Below, one piece after another: positions 34,162 through 43,607 of a stretch of 64,000 nt of DNA. Source of the stretch: JAZMZS01 sp045120955 (lineage in GTDB: Bacteria; Bacillota; Clostridia; Oscillospirales; CAG-272); contig JBGVFH010000085.1 of assembly GCA_045120955.1 (NCBI GenBank), forward strand, positions 19,640-83,639. Reading direction: 5' to 3'. The notes below the pieces were generated by a model. It was given only the letters and a program-made list of their open reading frames with translations. It searched no databases and was not told the DNA's origin. The translations under genes and the position numbers were made by a program. The stretch's first letter is position 1, and every line of letters starts with the position of its first letter.

Positions 34162-34222
34162 AAATATTGGTGCAAAGTAATGCAGTAAAAATATAATTTT
34201 ATATAAACGGAGGATTTTAAAA

Positions 34223-35281
34223 ATGGCAGTAAAAGTTGCTATTAACGGTTTCGGCCGTATCGGACGCCTTGCGTTCAGACAGATGTTCGGAGCAGAGGGA
34301 TATGAGGTTGTTGCAATCAATGACCTTACAAGCCCCAAGATGCTTGCTCACCTTCTCAAATATGACACAGCTCAGGGCAGCTATGTTGCAAACGGTCACA
34401 CAGTAGAGAGCAAGGAGCCTGTTTTTGCTGAAGACGGAAAGACAGTTGTTACTCCCGGTTCTATCACTGTAGACGGCAAGGAGATCACAATTTACGCTAT
34501 GCCTAAGGCAGCTGAGCTTCCTTGGGGAGAGCTTGGTGTAGACGTTGTTCTTGAGTGCACAGGTTTCTACTGCTCAAAGGATAAGGCACAGGCTCACATC
34601 GATGCAGGTGCAAAGAAGGTCGTTATTTCCGCTCCCGCAGGCAAGGACCTTCCCACTATCGTTTACAGCGTAAACGAGAACACACTTACAAAGGAAGACA
34701 AGATCATTTCCGCTGCTTCCTGCACAACAAACTGCCTCGCTCCTATGGCTAAGGCTCTCAATGATTATGCTCCTATTCAGAGCGGTATCATGACAACAGT
34801 ACACGCTTACACAGGCGACCAGATGATCCTTGACGGTCCTCACAGAAAGGGCGACCTTCGCCGTGCTCGTGCAGGCGCACAGAACATCGTTCCCAACTCT
34901 ACCGGTGCTGCAAAGGCTATCGGCCTTGTAATTCCCGAGCTCAACGGCAAGCTTATCGGTTCTGCTCAGAGAGTTCCCGTTTGCACAGGTTCTACAACAA
35001 TTCTTGTTGCTGTAGTTAAGGGCAAGGACATCACAAAGGAAGGCATCAACGCTGCAATGAAGGCTGCTGCTTCCGAGTCTTACGGTTACAACACAGATGA
35101 GATCGTTTCTTCTGACGTTATCGGTATGAGATACGGTTCTCTCTTCGATGCAACTCAGACAATGGTTGCAAAGATCGACGACGATACCTATCAGGTACAG
35201 GTTGTTGCTTGGTACGACAACGAGAACAGCTATACAAGCCAGATGGTTCGTACAATTAAGTACTTCGCAGAGCTTGGCTAA
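34223..35281 (+). CDS. gapA: Glyceraldehyde-3-phosphate dehydrogenase
   Basis: 352 aa NAD-type enzyme of glycolysis. The dinucleotide loop is NGFGRIGR, the catalytic cysteine is in SAASCTTNCLAP, and HAYTGDQ plus the C-terminal WYDNENSYTSQMVRT are canonical. GGAGG precedes ATG 34223. Codon choice is strongly biased compared with neighbours (mostly GCT, CTT, GGT, AAG), as expected for a very highly expressed gene. It is monocistronic with a strong terminator. Confidence 0.97.
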   Translation: MAVKVAINGFGRIGRLAFRQMFGAEGYEVVAINDLTSPKMLAHLLKYDTAQGSYVANGHTVESKEPVFAEDGKTVVTPGSITVDGKEITIYAMPKAAELPWGELGVDVVLECTGFYCSKDKAQAHIDAGAKKVVISAPAGKDLPTIVYSVNENTLTKEDKIISAASCTTNCLAPMAKALNDYAPIQSGIMTTVHAYTGDQMILDGPHRKGDLRRARAGAQNIVPNSTGAAKAIGLVIPELNGKLIGSAQRVPVCTGSTTILVAVVKGKDITKEGINAAMKAAASESYGYNTDEIVSSDVIGMRYGSLFDATQTMVAKIDDDTYQVQVVAWYDNENSYTSQMVRTIKYFAELG

Positions 35282-35298
35282 TATCGTGATATTATCAC

Positions 35299-35332
35299 AA
35301 AAGGGTTGCACCGAAAGTGCAACCCTTTTTAT
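35299..35332 (+). terminator. Intrinsic terminator of gapA
   Basis: Perfect 13-bp stem AAAAGGGTTGCAC / GTGCAACCCTTTT with loop CGAAA and T run; repeat copy B overlaps its end. Confidence 0.93.
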
Positions 35333-35440
35333 TGCATAGGAAATTGCGTAATTACGCCCCGCCGTTTGGCTGAGTTAAAGAAGATCCAAAGATACAATAG
35401 GCGGGAGGATGGATGCGGGCGGGGCGGGCAGTGTGCCCCT
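35331..35440 (+). repeat. Terminator-associated dispersed repeat, copy B
   Basis: Shares its first 26 bases with copy A (ATTGCATAGGAAATTGCG and onward). The outer stem is CCCGCC/GGCGGG where copy A has CCCACC/GGTGGG, a compensated pair. The inner TTTGG...CCAAA hairpin is kept. The 3' hairpin is altered by a GGGGCGG insertion but still forms GGGCAGTGTGCCC. The remaining gap to topB (35441-35606) holds only its promoter. Confidence 0.87.
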
Positions 35441-35542
35441 TTTCTATCTGTAAAAAGCGCTCATTTTGCTTCTTATATTATGTGATGATGTCGGTTGACG
35501 CAAACGGATGTGAAGGTATTGCTCCCGTTTTTTTAAATTGTG

Positions 35543-35571
35543 TTGATTTTTCGTTATTTTTGTTTTATACT
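35543..35571 (+). promoter_or_regulatory. Putative promoter of topB
   Basis: TTGATT, 17 bp, TATACT, 36 bp before the start codon. Confidence 0.55.
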
Positions 35572-35606
35572 GTTAATATTAAATATTGTGATAGATTTGG
35601 TGAAAA

Positions 35607-37754
35607 ATGGTTCTTATAATTGCGGAAAAACCGAGCTTGGCACGGAATATCTCCACTGCTATAGGGTCGATGAACAAGAAAAACGGATATTTTGAAGGGA
35701 CGGACTATATTGTCACATGGGCATTCGGTCACCTTTTTTCTTTGTGCGATATCGAGGAATATTTATCCTCTCAACCGCAGAATGTAAGATGGACGATGGA
35801 CAATCTTCCGTTCTTTCCCGAACAGTTCAGGTTCAAGCTGCGTGCGGGTGCGGATAAAAAGCCGGACGAGGGCGTTATCAGACAGTTCGGCACAATAAAG
35901 GCGCTGTGTAACAGAGCTGATGTCGATACGATAATCAACGCAGGCGACTCTGACCGTGAGGGAGAGATAATAATACGCCTTTGCATAGATAATTCATTGA
36001 CAACGAAAAAAAGGCTGCTTCGTCTGTGGATGCCTGACCAGACTCCCGAAACTATCAGAGCGGGACTTAACGAGATGCGTTCAGAGGATGAGTTTGACAA
36101 TCTTGCAAACGAGGGTTTCGCAAGGACGTATATAGATTGGCTTTACGGCGTTAATCTTACGAGGTACGCAACGCTTAAAACGGGAACGCTGCTTCGTGTC
36201 GGCAGAGTTATCGTTCCGATAGTAAAAGCGATATACGACAGGGACATGGAAATACAGAATTTTATCCCGGGCATATACTATGCGCTAGTCAGCAGTGCCG
36301 AAACAAACGGAGAGGTAATTGAGCTTACAAGTAAAAGTAAGTACGACAAAGAGAAGTACAATGATGCCCTTGCTCAATGCGCTAAGCTCAACGGGCAAAA
36401 GGGAATAGTTACCCATAAAAAAGTCAAAAAAGACAAGCTTGAACCGGGGAAGCTGTATTCGCTCTCGAAGCTCCAAAGCTACCTTGGAAAAAAATATAAA
36501 ATGAGCATGGCACAGAGCTTGGAGATAGTACAAAAGCTCTATGAAGAGGGATATGTTACCTATCCGAGAACAAACTCGGAATATCTTGCGACAGCAGAAC
36601 AGGATAAGATAAAAAAGGTAATTGCAACAGTCAAAGGAGTCGGATATCCTGTAGAGTTTAAGTTTAAAAAGAGCATTTTTGACGATTCGAAGATAGAGAG
36701 CCACTCTGCGCTTACCCCGACATATAAAATACCCGATAAGAACAGACTGTCCGAAGATGAGATGAAGGTATACTCTGCCATCATCCGCCGTTTCGTTGCG
36801 GTGTTTTGCGCAGAGGAGTGCAAGATAGAGAAGACCGAGATAAAGATAGATGTAGGCGGTATCGAGGGATTTACGCTTAAGGGCAATGTTATAGTTGAAA
36901 AGGGCTGGACGAAATATGACGACTATACGACAAAAGACAAGCTCTTGCCGAACATAAACAAGGGGGACGAGGTAAATGTCGATTTTAAGCCCGTAGAAAA
37001 AGAGACCTCACCTCCGAAGCATTACACCATAGAAACGCTCAATAACTACCTCAAAAACCCATTCAGAGAGGACAAGGCAGCAGCAAAGGAAGCGGCAAAA
37101 GAAGCGAAAAATTCTCCTCCGTCCGACAATCAACCCGAGGAGAACGATGAAGAGGACTACAAGGCAATATTTGAGGGGCTTGAGCTTGGTACTGAGGCTA
37201 CAAGAACATCTATTATTGACAACGCAAGAAAGAGCGGATATATAGAACTTAAAAAGGACGTTTACCGTATTCTTCCGGGAGGCAAGTACCTTATTGAGTC
37301 GCTTGTCCGTATGCAGATATCAATGGATAAGTACAAAACGAGCGAAATGGGCAAGGCTCTTAAAAAGGTGTACAGAGGGGAGATAGGCGTGGCTGACAGC
37401 GTCCGTCTTGCCGAGAATGAGATAAAAGAGGTATTTGAAAAAAAGGAATGCACACCCGAAACTGATACCGACGACGGCTTTTTCGGTGATATGGCAGGTA
37501 AATGCCCCTTGTGCGGGAACAATGTAGTAAAGGGGAGATACGGTTATTACTGTGTCGGATATAAGGACGGCTGCAATTTTTCGGTAAATACCAGTATTTG
37601 CGGCAGAGTCATTTCGAAGTCGAATGTAAGCCTTTTGCTTGAGAACGGCAGAACGTCGAAAATTCAAGGCTTTATATCAAAAAAAACGGGCAAGCCCTTT
37701 GACGCTTATCTCAAGCTTGACGGTGGAGAGGTAAAGTTCGATTTTTCAACTTGA
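35607..37754 (+). CDS. topB: DNA topoisomerase III
   Basis: Type IA topoisomerase, 715 aa, which passes single strands to decatenate DNA. The TOPRIM domain opens MVLIIAEKPSLARNI and includes DSDREGE. The catalytic tyrosine lies in YVTYPRTNSEYL near residue 315. A region of about 45 Lys/Glu/Ala-rich residues near 490-525 precedes the last part of the core. The C-terminus has one four-cysteine zinc ribbon (CPLCG...YCVGYKDGC). Chromosomal context among housekeeping genes argues against a plasmid or ICE copy. Confidence 0.95.
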   Translation: MVLIIAEKPSLARNISTAIGSMNKKNGYFEGTDYIVTWAFGHLFSLCDIEEYLSSQPQNVRWTMDNLPFFPEQFRFKLRAGADKKPDEGVIRQFGTIKALCNRADVDTIINAGDSDREGEIIIRLCIDNSLTTKKRLLRLWMPDQTPETIRAGLNEMRSEDEFDNLANEGFARTYIDWLYGVNLTRYATLKTGTLLRVGRVIVPIVKAIYDRDMEIQNFIPGIYYALVSSAETNGEVIELTSKSKYDKEKYNDALAQCAKLNGQKGIVTHKKVKKDKLEPGKLYSLSKLQSYLGKKYKMSMAQSLEIVQKLYEEGYVTYPRTNSEYLATAEQDKIKKVIATVKGVGYPVEFKFKKSIFDDSKIESHSALTPTYKIPDKNRLSEDEMKVYSAIIRRFVAVFCAEECKIEKTEIKIDVGGIEGFTLKGNVIVEKGWTKYDDYTTKDKLLPNINKGDEVNVDFKPVEKETSPPKHYTIETLNNYLKNPFREDKAAAKEAAKEAKNSPPSDNQPEENDEEDYKAIFEGLELGTEATRTSIIDNARKSGYIELKKDVYRILPGGKYLIESLVRMQISMDKYKTSEMGKALKKVYRGEIGVADSVRLAENEIKEVFEKKECTPETDTDDGFFGDMAGKCPLCGNNVVKGRYGYYCVGYKDGCNFSVNTSICGRVISKSNVSLLLENGRTSKIQGFISKKTGKPFDAYLKLDGGEVKFDFST

Positions 37755-37767
37755 TGGATAAAAGTTG

Positions 37768-37796
37768 TTGAAATGTTAAAAAATATGCGGTATAAT
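37768..37796 (+). promoter_or_regulatory. Sigma-A promoter of the M16-lgt-folD operon
   Basis: TTGAAA, 17 bp, TATAAT, 40 bp before the first gene. Confidence 0.75.
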
Positions 37797-37836
37797 AGCT
37801 GTAATTTGTATTTTGTGTTTTTGTTCGGAGAGTAAT

Positions 37837-39141
37837 ATGTTTTTTAATAGAAGTGAGCTGTGCCGAGGCGTGCATCTTAATATAATAAATACAAATAAAT
37901 TCAAAAAGAATTTTGTAAATGTTAATTTTGTTTTGCCTCATAAAAAAGAATATGCGGCTCTTTCCTCGGTGTTGGCTGACGTGCTGACGAGAGCAACGAA
38001 AAGCTTCCCGCATCTCAGGGACGTGGAGCGTGAGCTTGATGAGTGCTATGGTGCTCAGCTGTCTGCGTTTTCAAGCCTGAAGGGAGAGAGTAAGATAATA
38101 TCGGTCAGCATGGACAGCATCGGAGACTGTTATGCGCTCGGCTCAGATAAAATATTTGAGCGTTCCTGCAGACTGCTTTACGAGGTGCTTTTCTCGCCTT
38201 ATATGGAAAACGGAGCCTTCTCGGTTGAGTATGTTGAGAGCGAAAAGGATAAGCTTCTTGCTTCCGTCGGCAGACGCAAAAACTCAAAGCGGCATTATGC
38301 GCTCGACAGCTGCAAGAAGAATATGTGCTCAAACGAACCGTTCGGCATCCCCTCGTACGGAAGCGAGGAGGATATACGTGCGGTGACTGCACAGGGACTG
38401 TACGATTTTTATAAATATATGCTTGAGTGTGCAAGTGTTGAGCTGTTTTTTGTCGGACAGGAAGATGAGAAAAAGGTAAAAAAGATATTTTCCGATATGT
38501 TCGGCAATATACCGAGGAAAAGCTATCTGCCGCAGCAATACCCCACTGCTGTGCCTGCGGGCGAGCCGAAATATATTTGTGAGCAAGCAGACTACAAGCA
38601 GTCTGTGCTTGTGATGGGCTTCCGTACTAACATATCGAGGGAAAACGAGCAGAAATATGCATTTAGCGTATTTAACGCTGTATTTGGCTCCGGAGTAAAC
38701 AGTAAGCTGTTCAAGGTCGTGCGTGAAAAGATGCATTTGTGCTATTATGCGTCCTGCTCGCCCGAGCTTGCCAAAGGTGTCGCTTTTGTCAGCTCGGGAA
38801 TAGACTCGTCAAACGAAAAAATTACAAAAGAGGCGATACTTGCTCAGCTTGCCGCTACGAAGAGAGGCGACTTTACCGACGAGGATATCTCAGACTGTAA
38901 AAAGGCGCTTGAAAATGCATACAAGGAGCTATATGACAGTCCTGACGGCTTGTGCGGCTGGTATCTCGGCAGAGTGGTATTCGGAGATACGGAAAGCGCT
39001 GAAAGCGTTGTGAAAAAAATAGGGGAGGTCACCCGAGAGCAGATAATGGAGGTTGCCGAGAAAATGCAGCTCGATACCGTGTTTATGCTCAAGGGTGTGG
39101 CGAAAGAATGCACGCCTGTATCTGAGGAGGGTGAGCTTTGA
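37837..39141 (+). CDS. M16-family peptidase homologue without zinc site (YmfF-like)
   Basis: 434 aa from ATG 37837 (GGAG upstream). The fold matches M16 peptidases, but the HxxEH zinc motif is absent from the N-terminal repeat: the region reads DECYGAQLSAFSSLKG. In M16 pairs such as YmfF/YmfH one subunit is catalytically empty and supports the other. The adjacent overlapping gene encodes the zinc-bearing partner, which fits that arrangement. The substrate is unknown. Confidence 0.85.
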   Translation: MFFNRSELCRGVHLNIINTNKFKKNFVNVNFVLPHKKEYAALSSVLADVLTRATKSFPHLRDVERELDECYGAQLSAFSSLKGESKIISVSMDSIGDCYALGSDKIFERSCRLLYEVLFSPYMENGAFSVEYVESEKDKLLASVGRRKNSKRHYALDSCKKNMCSNEPFGIPSYGSEEDIRAVTAQGLYDFYKYMLECASVELFFVGQEDEKKVKKIFSDMFGNIPRKSYLPQQYPTAVPAGEPKYICEQADYKQSVLVMGFRTNISRENEQKYAFSVFNAVFGSGVNSKLFKVVREKMHLCYYASCSPELAKGVAFVSSGIDSSNEKITKEAILAQLAATKRGDFTDEDISDCKKALENAYKELYDSPDGLCGWYLGRVVFGDTESAESVVKKIGEVTREQIMEVAEKMQLDTVFMLKGVAKECTPVSEEGEL

Positions 39142-40424
39142 ACGAGATAAAAGAGGTATATAACGAATATCTGCGGGAAAAATTGTATTTTGCGACCCAT
39201 AAAAGCGGACTGAAAATAATTTTCGTACCGAAGAAGTTTACGACTTCATTTGCGATTTTGGGTGTAAGATACGGCTCAACAGACTCATCGTTTATGTGCG
39301 GAGATGAAAAAGAATTTGCTGTAGTGCCTGACGGTATCGCACATTATCTTGAACACAAAATGTTTGAAAACGAGGACGGAAGCGACGCTTTTGAAGCTTT
39401 TACCAAGCTCGGTGCGAATGCAAATGCATTTACCACCCACAACTTGACGGCATATCTTTTCTCATGCACCTCAAACTTTGAGAAGTCACTTGAAGCGCTG
39501 ATAGATTTTGTGCGCAAGCCGTATTTTACAAAAGAGAACATCGACAAAGAACGCGGTATCATCGGGGAAGAGATAGAGATGTACGAGGATGACCCGTATT
39601 CTTGCCTTCACTACGGTATGCTCGACCTTCTTTACGAAAACAACCCCGTAAAGATAAACGTGGCAGGAACAGTTGAGTCGGTGAGCAAGATCACAGCCGA
39701 GCATTTATACAGATGCTACGATGCTTTTTACACGCTCGACAACATGGTGCTGTCTGTGAGCGGAGATACGGATATGGACAGCATAATGGCTGTGTGTGAC
39801 AGGCTGCTGTGCGAGTCTGAGCCAAAGCTTGTTAAAAGACCGGAGGTGCACGAGCCCGAGAGCGTAAGAGAAAAGCGTAAAAGTATCGAAAGACCCGTAT
39901 CAAAGCCGCTTTTTTGCATCGGAATAAAGGATAGTGTCATATCGGATGACAGAGAGAGAGTAAAGAGGTCGATTGCGGCAGAGATACTTGTTGATATGCT
40001 GTTCGGACCGTCAAGCAGCTTTTATTCAAAGCTGTACACAGACGGCACAGTCAACAGTATGTCCTGCGGATACGAGAGTATGATAAATTATGCTTTTTCC
40101 TATATTATAGGAGAGAGCGAGCTTTGCGAAAAGGTTTACGAGCATTTCAGATACACGGTTGATAATGCGGTCGAGCACGGACTTAACAGAAGTGATTTTG
40201 ACAGGATAAAAAAGGTCACGGTCGCAAATTTTGTGAAGGGCTTCGACAGTACGGAAAACATTGCGACGGATGCGCTTTACATGGAGCTTGACGGGGTGAG
40301 TATTGATGAATATGCATCTTTGATCTTTGAGGTTGACTTTGATTATGTGAGCGGCATGACAGAGGAGTTTTTGTCCGAGGAGCGGTGTGCCATGATGACC
40401 GTAGATGTCAAAAGGAAAGGATGA
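39138..40424 (+). CDS. M16-family zinc peptidase (YmfH-like)
   Basis: 428 aa. Start is TTG at 39138 overlapping the stop of the partner gene, with GAGGAGGG just upstream. The inverted zinc motif HxxEH is present in IAHYLEHKMFE, with the third ligand region RGIIGEEIEMYEDDP about 75 residues later. It should be the active half of an M16 heterodimer with the preceding protein. The pair often lies near lipoprotein or cell-division genes in Firmicutes; lgt follows here by 4 bp. Confidence 0.9.
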   Translation: MNEIKEVYNEYLREKLYFATHKSGLKIIFVPKKFTTSFAILGVRYGSTDSSFMCGDEKEFAVVPDGIAHYLEHKMFENEDGSDAFEAFTKLGANANAFTTHNLTAYLFSCTSNFEKSLEALIDFVRKPYFTKENIDKERGIIGEEIEMYEDDPYSCLHYGMLDLLYENNPVKINVAGTVESVSKITAEHLYRCYDAFYTLDNMVLSVSGDTDMDSIMAVCDRLLCESEPKLVKRPEVHEPESVREKRKSIERPVSKPLFCIGIKDSVISDDRERVKRSIAAEILVDMLFGPSSSFYSKLYTDGTVNSMSCGYESMINYAFSYIIGESELCEKVYEHFRYTVDNAVEHGLNRSDFDRIKKVTVANFVKGFDSTENIATDALYMELDGVSIDEYASLIFEVDFDYVSGMTEEFLSEERCAMMTVDVKRKG

Positions 40425-40428
40425 TATA

Positions 40429-41493
40429 ATGAATATAGTAGCTTTCCCGAATTTAAATTTAGGTCCGACGGTGTTGAATCCCGTTGCCTTTAATCTGTTC
40501 GGGCGTGATATCATGTGGTACGGCGTCATAATTACAGCAGCTATCATATGCGGTGTTATATATGTTCTCATGCGTGCAAAAAAAGAGCAAATGCTCGAGG
40601 ATGATGTATACGACTGTGCCCTGATCGTTGTAGTGACGGCGATAATATTTGCCCGCTTGTATTATGTGGTCTTTGATCCCGACCCCAATTACAAAAATTT
40701 CATTGACGTTATTGCTATATGGGAGGGCGGACTCGGTATTTACGGTGCCATTATAGGCGGTGCGCTTGCGTCATTTCTTGTTTGTAAATGGAAAAAGATA
40801 TATTTTTCCCGTTTTGCGGATATGGTTTGTCCTGCGGTTATGCTCGGGCAGGCGATAGGCCGCTGGGGAAATTTTATGAACGGAGAAGCGTACGGCTCGG
40901 TAGAAAGGTTTGACTTTTTCTTTGTCAGCTTCGATATATCAGAGCAGACCTTGACATCTCCCTTTTTGATGAATATAAACGGCATCAACGCACAGCCGAC
41001 CTTCCTTTATGAGTCGGTGTGGAATATTATCGGTTTTATACTTATCGTTACTGTCATAAACAGGCGCAGAAGATTTGCCGGAATGACGGCGTGCTTTTAT
41101 TTTGCATGGTACGGGTTTGGAAGAATGTTTATAGAGGGTCTTCGCACAGACAGCCTGTATATCCCGGGAAGCGACGTAATGAGAGTGTCTCAGCTGATAG
41201 GGCTTGCAACGTTTCTTTTTGCCGTTTGCGCTATCATTATTAAGTGCATAAAAGCAAAGAACACACCGTTTGATGTTGCATCTCCCGTTTATTACGGTGC
41301 AAGACTTGAAAAGCTGTATAAGGACGGAGCCTTGCGCTGTGAGTCGGACGGATACGTGAGTGCATTTGACGCTGACGGTACAGATAAGTCGGAGGTGTCC
41401 GAGCAGAGCGGGGACGACGAGGATATGAAGCCGCAACAAACAAAACGATCAACTATAGATATATCGGAAAATACGGAAAAAACAAAGGAGTAA
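40429..41493 (+). CDS. lgt: Prolipoprotein diacylglyceryl transferase
   Basis: Polytopic membrane enzyme that moves diacylglycerol from phosphatidylglycerol to the lipobox cysteine of prolipoproteins. Start ATG 40429 follows AGGAAAGG. The Lgt signature GRWGNFMNGEAYG and the YESVWN motif are present. Length is 354 aa; the last 75 or so residues form a soluble, acidic tail absent from most Lgt proteins. It is followed by folD after 3 bp. Confidence 0.95.
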   Translation: MNIVAFPNLNLGPTVLNPVAFNLFGRDIMWYGVIITAAIICGVIYVLMRAKKEQMLEDDVYDCALIVVVTAIIFARLYYVVFDPDPNYKNFIDVIAIWEGGLGIYGAIIGGALASFLVCKWKKIYFSRFADMVCPAVMLGQAIGRWGNFMNGEAYGSVERFDFFFVSFDISEQTLTSPFLMNINGINAQPTFLYESVWNIIGFILIVTVINRRRRFAGMTACFYFAWYGFGRMFIEGLRTDSLYIPGSDVMRVSQLIGLATFLFAVCAIIIKCIKAKNTPFDVASPVYYGARLEKLYKDGALRCESDGYVSAFDADGTDKSEVSEQSGDDEDMKPQQTKRSTIDISENTEKTKE

Positions 41494-41496
41494 AAA

Positions 41497-42348
41497 ATGG
41501 CTGAAATAATTAGCGGAAAAGAGTGCAGTGAAAAGGTGCGCGGTGAGATTGCCGCAGATGTAGAAAAATTCAAGAGAAGATACGGTTATGTGCCCGGGCT
41601 CACCGTTATAATCGTAGGGGAAAATCCCGCATCCGTCGTATATGTAAGAAACAAGAAAAAAGCATGTATCAACGTCGGAATGAACTCTGAGGTCATAGAG
41701 CTTCCCGAGAGCACGAGCGAGGAGCAGCTTCTCTCTTATATCGACAAATTAAACGATGACAAAAGCGTACACGGAATACTGGTACAGCTTCCTCTGCCGT
41801 CGCACATAAACGAGGAGGCGGTAATTAACAGAATATCTCCCGAAAAGGATGTTGATGCTTTTCATCCTGTCAATGTCGGAAAGGTAATGACGGGTAATTT
41901 CAGCTTTGTTCCTTGTACGCCTGCAGGTGTCATGGAGATGCTCAAATATAAGGGCATCAGTATCACGGGAAAGCACTGCGTTATAATAGGAAGAAGCAAT
42001 ATCGTAGGAAAGCCTCAGGCTATGCTCATGCTGAAGGAAAACGCAACAGTTACCGTTTGCCACTCGAAGACACGTAACTTGAGCGAGATAACACGTACTG
42101 CCGATATAATCGTAGCCGCACTCGGCCGTGCAAAATTCGTAAAGGCTGATATGGTAAAAGAAGGGGCTATAGTTGTTGATGTAGGTATCAACAGAATGTC
42201 CGACGGCAAGCTTTGCGGAGACGTTGACTTTGAGTCGGTCGAGCCTGTTGCGTCATATATAACGCCCGTTCCAGGAGGTGTCGGACCGATGACGATTACG
42301 ATGTTACTCAAAAATACACTTACAGCGGCGGAAAATCTTGCGAAATAA
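41497..42348 (+). CDS. folD: Bifunctional methylene-THF dehydrogenase/cyclohydrolase
   Basis: 283 aa cytosolic enzyme interconverting 5,10-methylene- and 10-formyl-THF for purine and one-carbon metabolism. The catalytic YVxxK motif appears as YVRNKKKAC, with QLPLPSHINE, the NADP-binding GRSNIVGKP and the C-terminal TPVPGGVGPMT. It is the last gene of the M16-lgt-folD operon. Confidence 0.96.
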   Translation: MAEIISGKECSEKVRGEIAADVEKFKRRYGYVPGLTVIIVGENPASVVYVRNKKKACINVGMNSEVIELPESTSEEQLLSYIDKLNDDKSVHGILVQLPLPSHINEEAVINRISPEKDVDAFHPVNVGKVMTGNFSFVPCTPAGVMEMLKYKGISITGKHCVIIGRSNIVGKPQAMLMLKENATVTVCHSKTRNLSEITRTADIIVAALGRAKFVKADMVKEGAIVVDVGINRMSDGKLCGDVDFESVEPVASYITPVPGGVGPMTITMLLKNTLTAAENLAK

Positions 42349-42380
42349 ATTTATTTTGCAAGAAAAATGCAAAAACTGTA

Positions 42381-42410
42381 TTGACAAAACACTTGCAGCA
42401 ATGGTATAAT
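42381..42410 (+). promoter_or_regulatory. Sigma-A promoter of the rplU-prp-rpmA operon
   Basis: TTGACA, 18 bp, TATAAT. The roughly 80-nt leader that follows is where many Firmicutes carry the autoregulatory L21 leader; I could not confirm its fold. Confidence 0.82.
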
Positions 42411-42495
42411 AATATGCCGCATGTTTATGGGTTTAAGAGAATTTTAGTATTCCCCCGAAAAACAGCGAGTCATAAAAGAAAGTGAGGTGCTTTTC

Positions 42496-42807
42496 GTGTT
42501 TGCAGTTATCGAAACCGGCGGAAAGCAGTACAAGGTAAACGAAGGAGACGTTATCTTCGTTGAAAAGCTCAATGTTGCTGATGGAGAAAAGGTGACCTTT
42601 GACAAGGTTCTCGCAGTATCTAAAGGTGAAGAGCTTACTTTTGGTGCTCCCTATGTAGAGGGCGCTGCTGTTACAGCTAATGTAGTAAAGAGCGGCAAGT
42701 CCAAGAAAATCGATGTAATCAAGTACAAGGCTAAGAAGAACGAGAAAAAGAAGATCGGTCACAGACAGCCTTATACAAAGATCCAGATCGAGTCTATCGC
42801 TCTTTAA
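42496..42807 (+). CDS. rplU: 50S ribosomal protein L21
   Basis: 103 aa from GTG 42496, giving the family start FAVIETGGKQYKV. GAGGTG lies six bases upstream; an earlier in-frame GTG at 42487 is part of that site. The C-terminal HRQPYTKIQIESI is canonical. First gene of the conserved rplU-prp-rpmA unit. Confidence 0.96.
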   Translation: MFAVIETGGKQYKVNEGDVIFVEKLNVADGEKVTFDKVLAVSKGEELTFGAPYVEGAAVTANVVKSGKSKKIDVIKYKAKKNEKKKIGHRQPYTKIQIESIAL

Positions 42808-42818
42808 TCGGAAAGAGA

Positions 42819-43175
42819 ATGACAAAAGTAGTTTTTCTTAAATCCGGCGGAGTTTTTTGCGGATTTGAAGAGCACGGACATACCGGATACGGCGAAGAAG
42901 GCAATGACATTTTATGTGCCGCTATCAGCTCGATGACGATGCTTATTATCAACGCAATAGAGGTTGCTTATGCATCTGATGTTGATTACACCGTTGACGA
43001 GCAGACGGCTGACATTAAAGTCGTTGCAAAAGGGGCTCTTGCAAAATACGAAAAAGACGAGAAAAAGCGTTATGCTATTGCCGGACTCATTACCGCTTAC
43101 TACTATCAGCTCAACGATCTGATCGAGGAATATTATGAGTTTCTTGATATCGAAGAGAAAGAGATAGAGCTGTAA
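42819..43175 (+). CDS. prp: Ribosomal-processing cysteine protease Prp
   Basis: 118 aa protease that removes the N-terminal extension of L27 before ribosome assembly. The catalytic His is in EEHGHTGYGEEG and the catalytic Cys in NDILCAAISSMT. Placement between rplU and rpmA is the conserved Firmicutes order, and its substrate extension is visible in the next gene. Confidence 0.93.
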   Translation: MTKVVFLKSGGVFCGFEEHGHTGYGEEGNDILCAAISSMTMLIINAIEVAYASDVDYTVDEQTADIKVVAKGALAKYEKDEKKRYAIAGLITAYYYQLNDLIEEYYEFLDIEEKEIEL

Positions 43176-43202
43176 CGGAATTTTTAATGGAGGTAATTTA
43201 CA

Positions 43203-43481
43203 ATGCTTAGATTAGGTTTGCAGTTTTTTGCTCACAAAAAAGGTGTTGGTTCTACAAAGAACGGTCGTGACAGCGAGTCTAAGAGACTTGGTGTAAAGAA
43301 GGCAGACGGTCAGTCTGTTATCGCAGGAAATATTCTTGTCCGTCAGCGCGGAACAAAGATACATCCCGGTGTTAACGTAGGACGCGGATCTGACGATACT
43401 CTGTTCGCTCTCGTAGACGGCAAGGTAAAGTTTGAGCATATCAGCAAGGATAGAAAAGCAGTAAGCGTTTACGCCGAATAA
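43203..43481 (+). CDS. rpmA: 50S ribosomal protein L27, with cleavable N-terminal extension
   Basis: 92 aa. The first nine residues, MLRLGLQFF, form the Firmicutes extension; cleavage before AHKKGVGST exposes the tail that reaches the peptidyl-transferase centre. NILVRQRGTKIHPGVNVGRG is the conserved core. GGAGG precedes the ATG. Confidence 0.97.
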   Translation: MLRLGLQFFAHKKGVGSTKNGRDSESKRLGVKKADGQSVIAGNILVRQRGTKIHPGVNVGRGSDDTLFALVDGKVKFEHISKDRKAVSVYAE

Positions 43482-43486
43482 TTGTG

Positions 43487-43522
43487 AAAGCTCAAGGCGC
43501 TTTGGCGCTTTGAGCTTTTTTC
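43487..43522 (+). terminator. Intrinsic terminator after rpmA
   Basis: Stem AAAGCTCAAGGCGC / GCGCTTTGAGCTTT (one G-U pair), loop TTTG, then a T run. Confidence 0.92.
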
Positions 43523-43607
43523 GGACTTGTTTTGTAATGCATAAACATTTGCATTAAAATACTACGATGAACATTTGTTCATAAATAAAGCGAAAGCGAG
43601 ATTTTGT

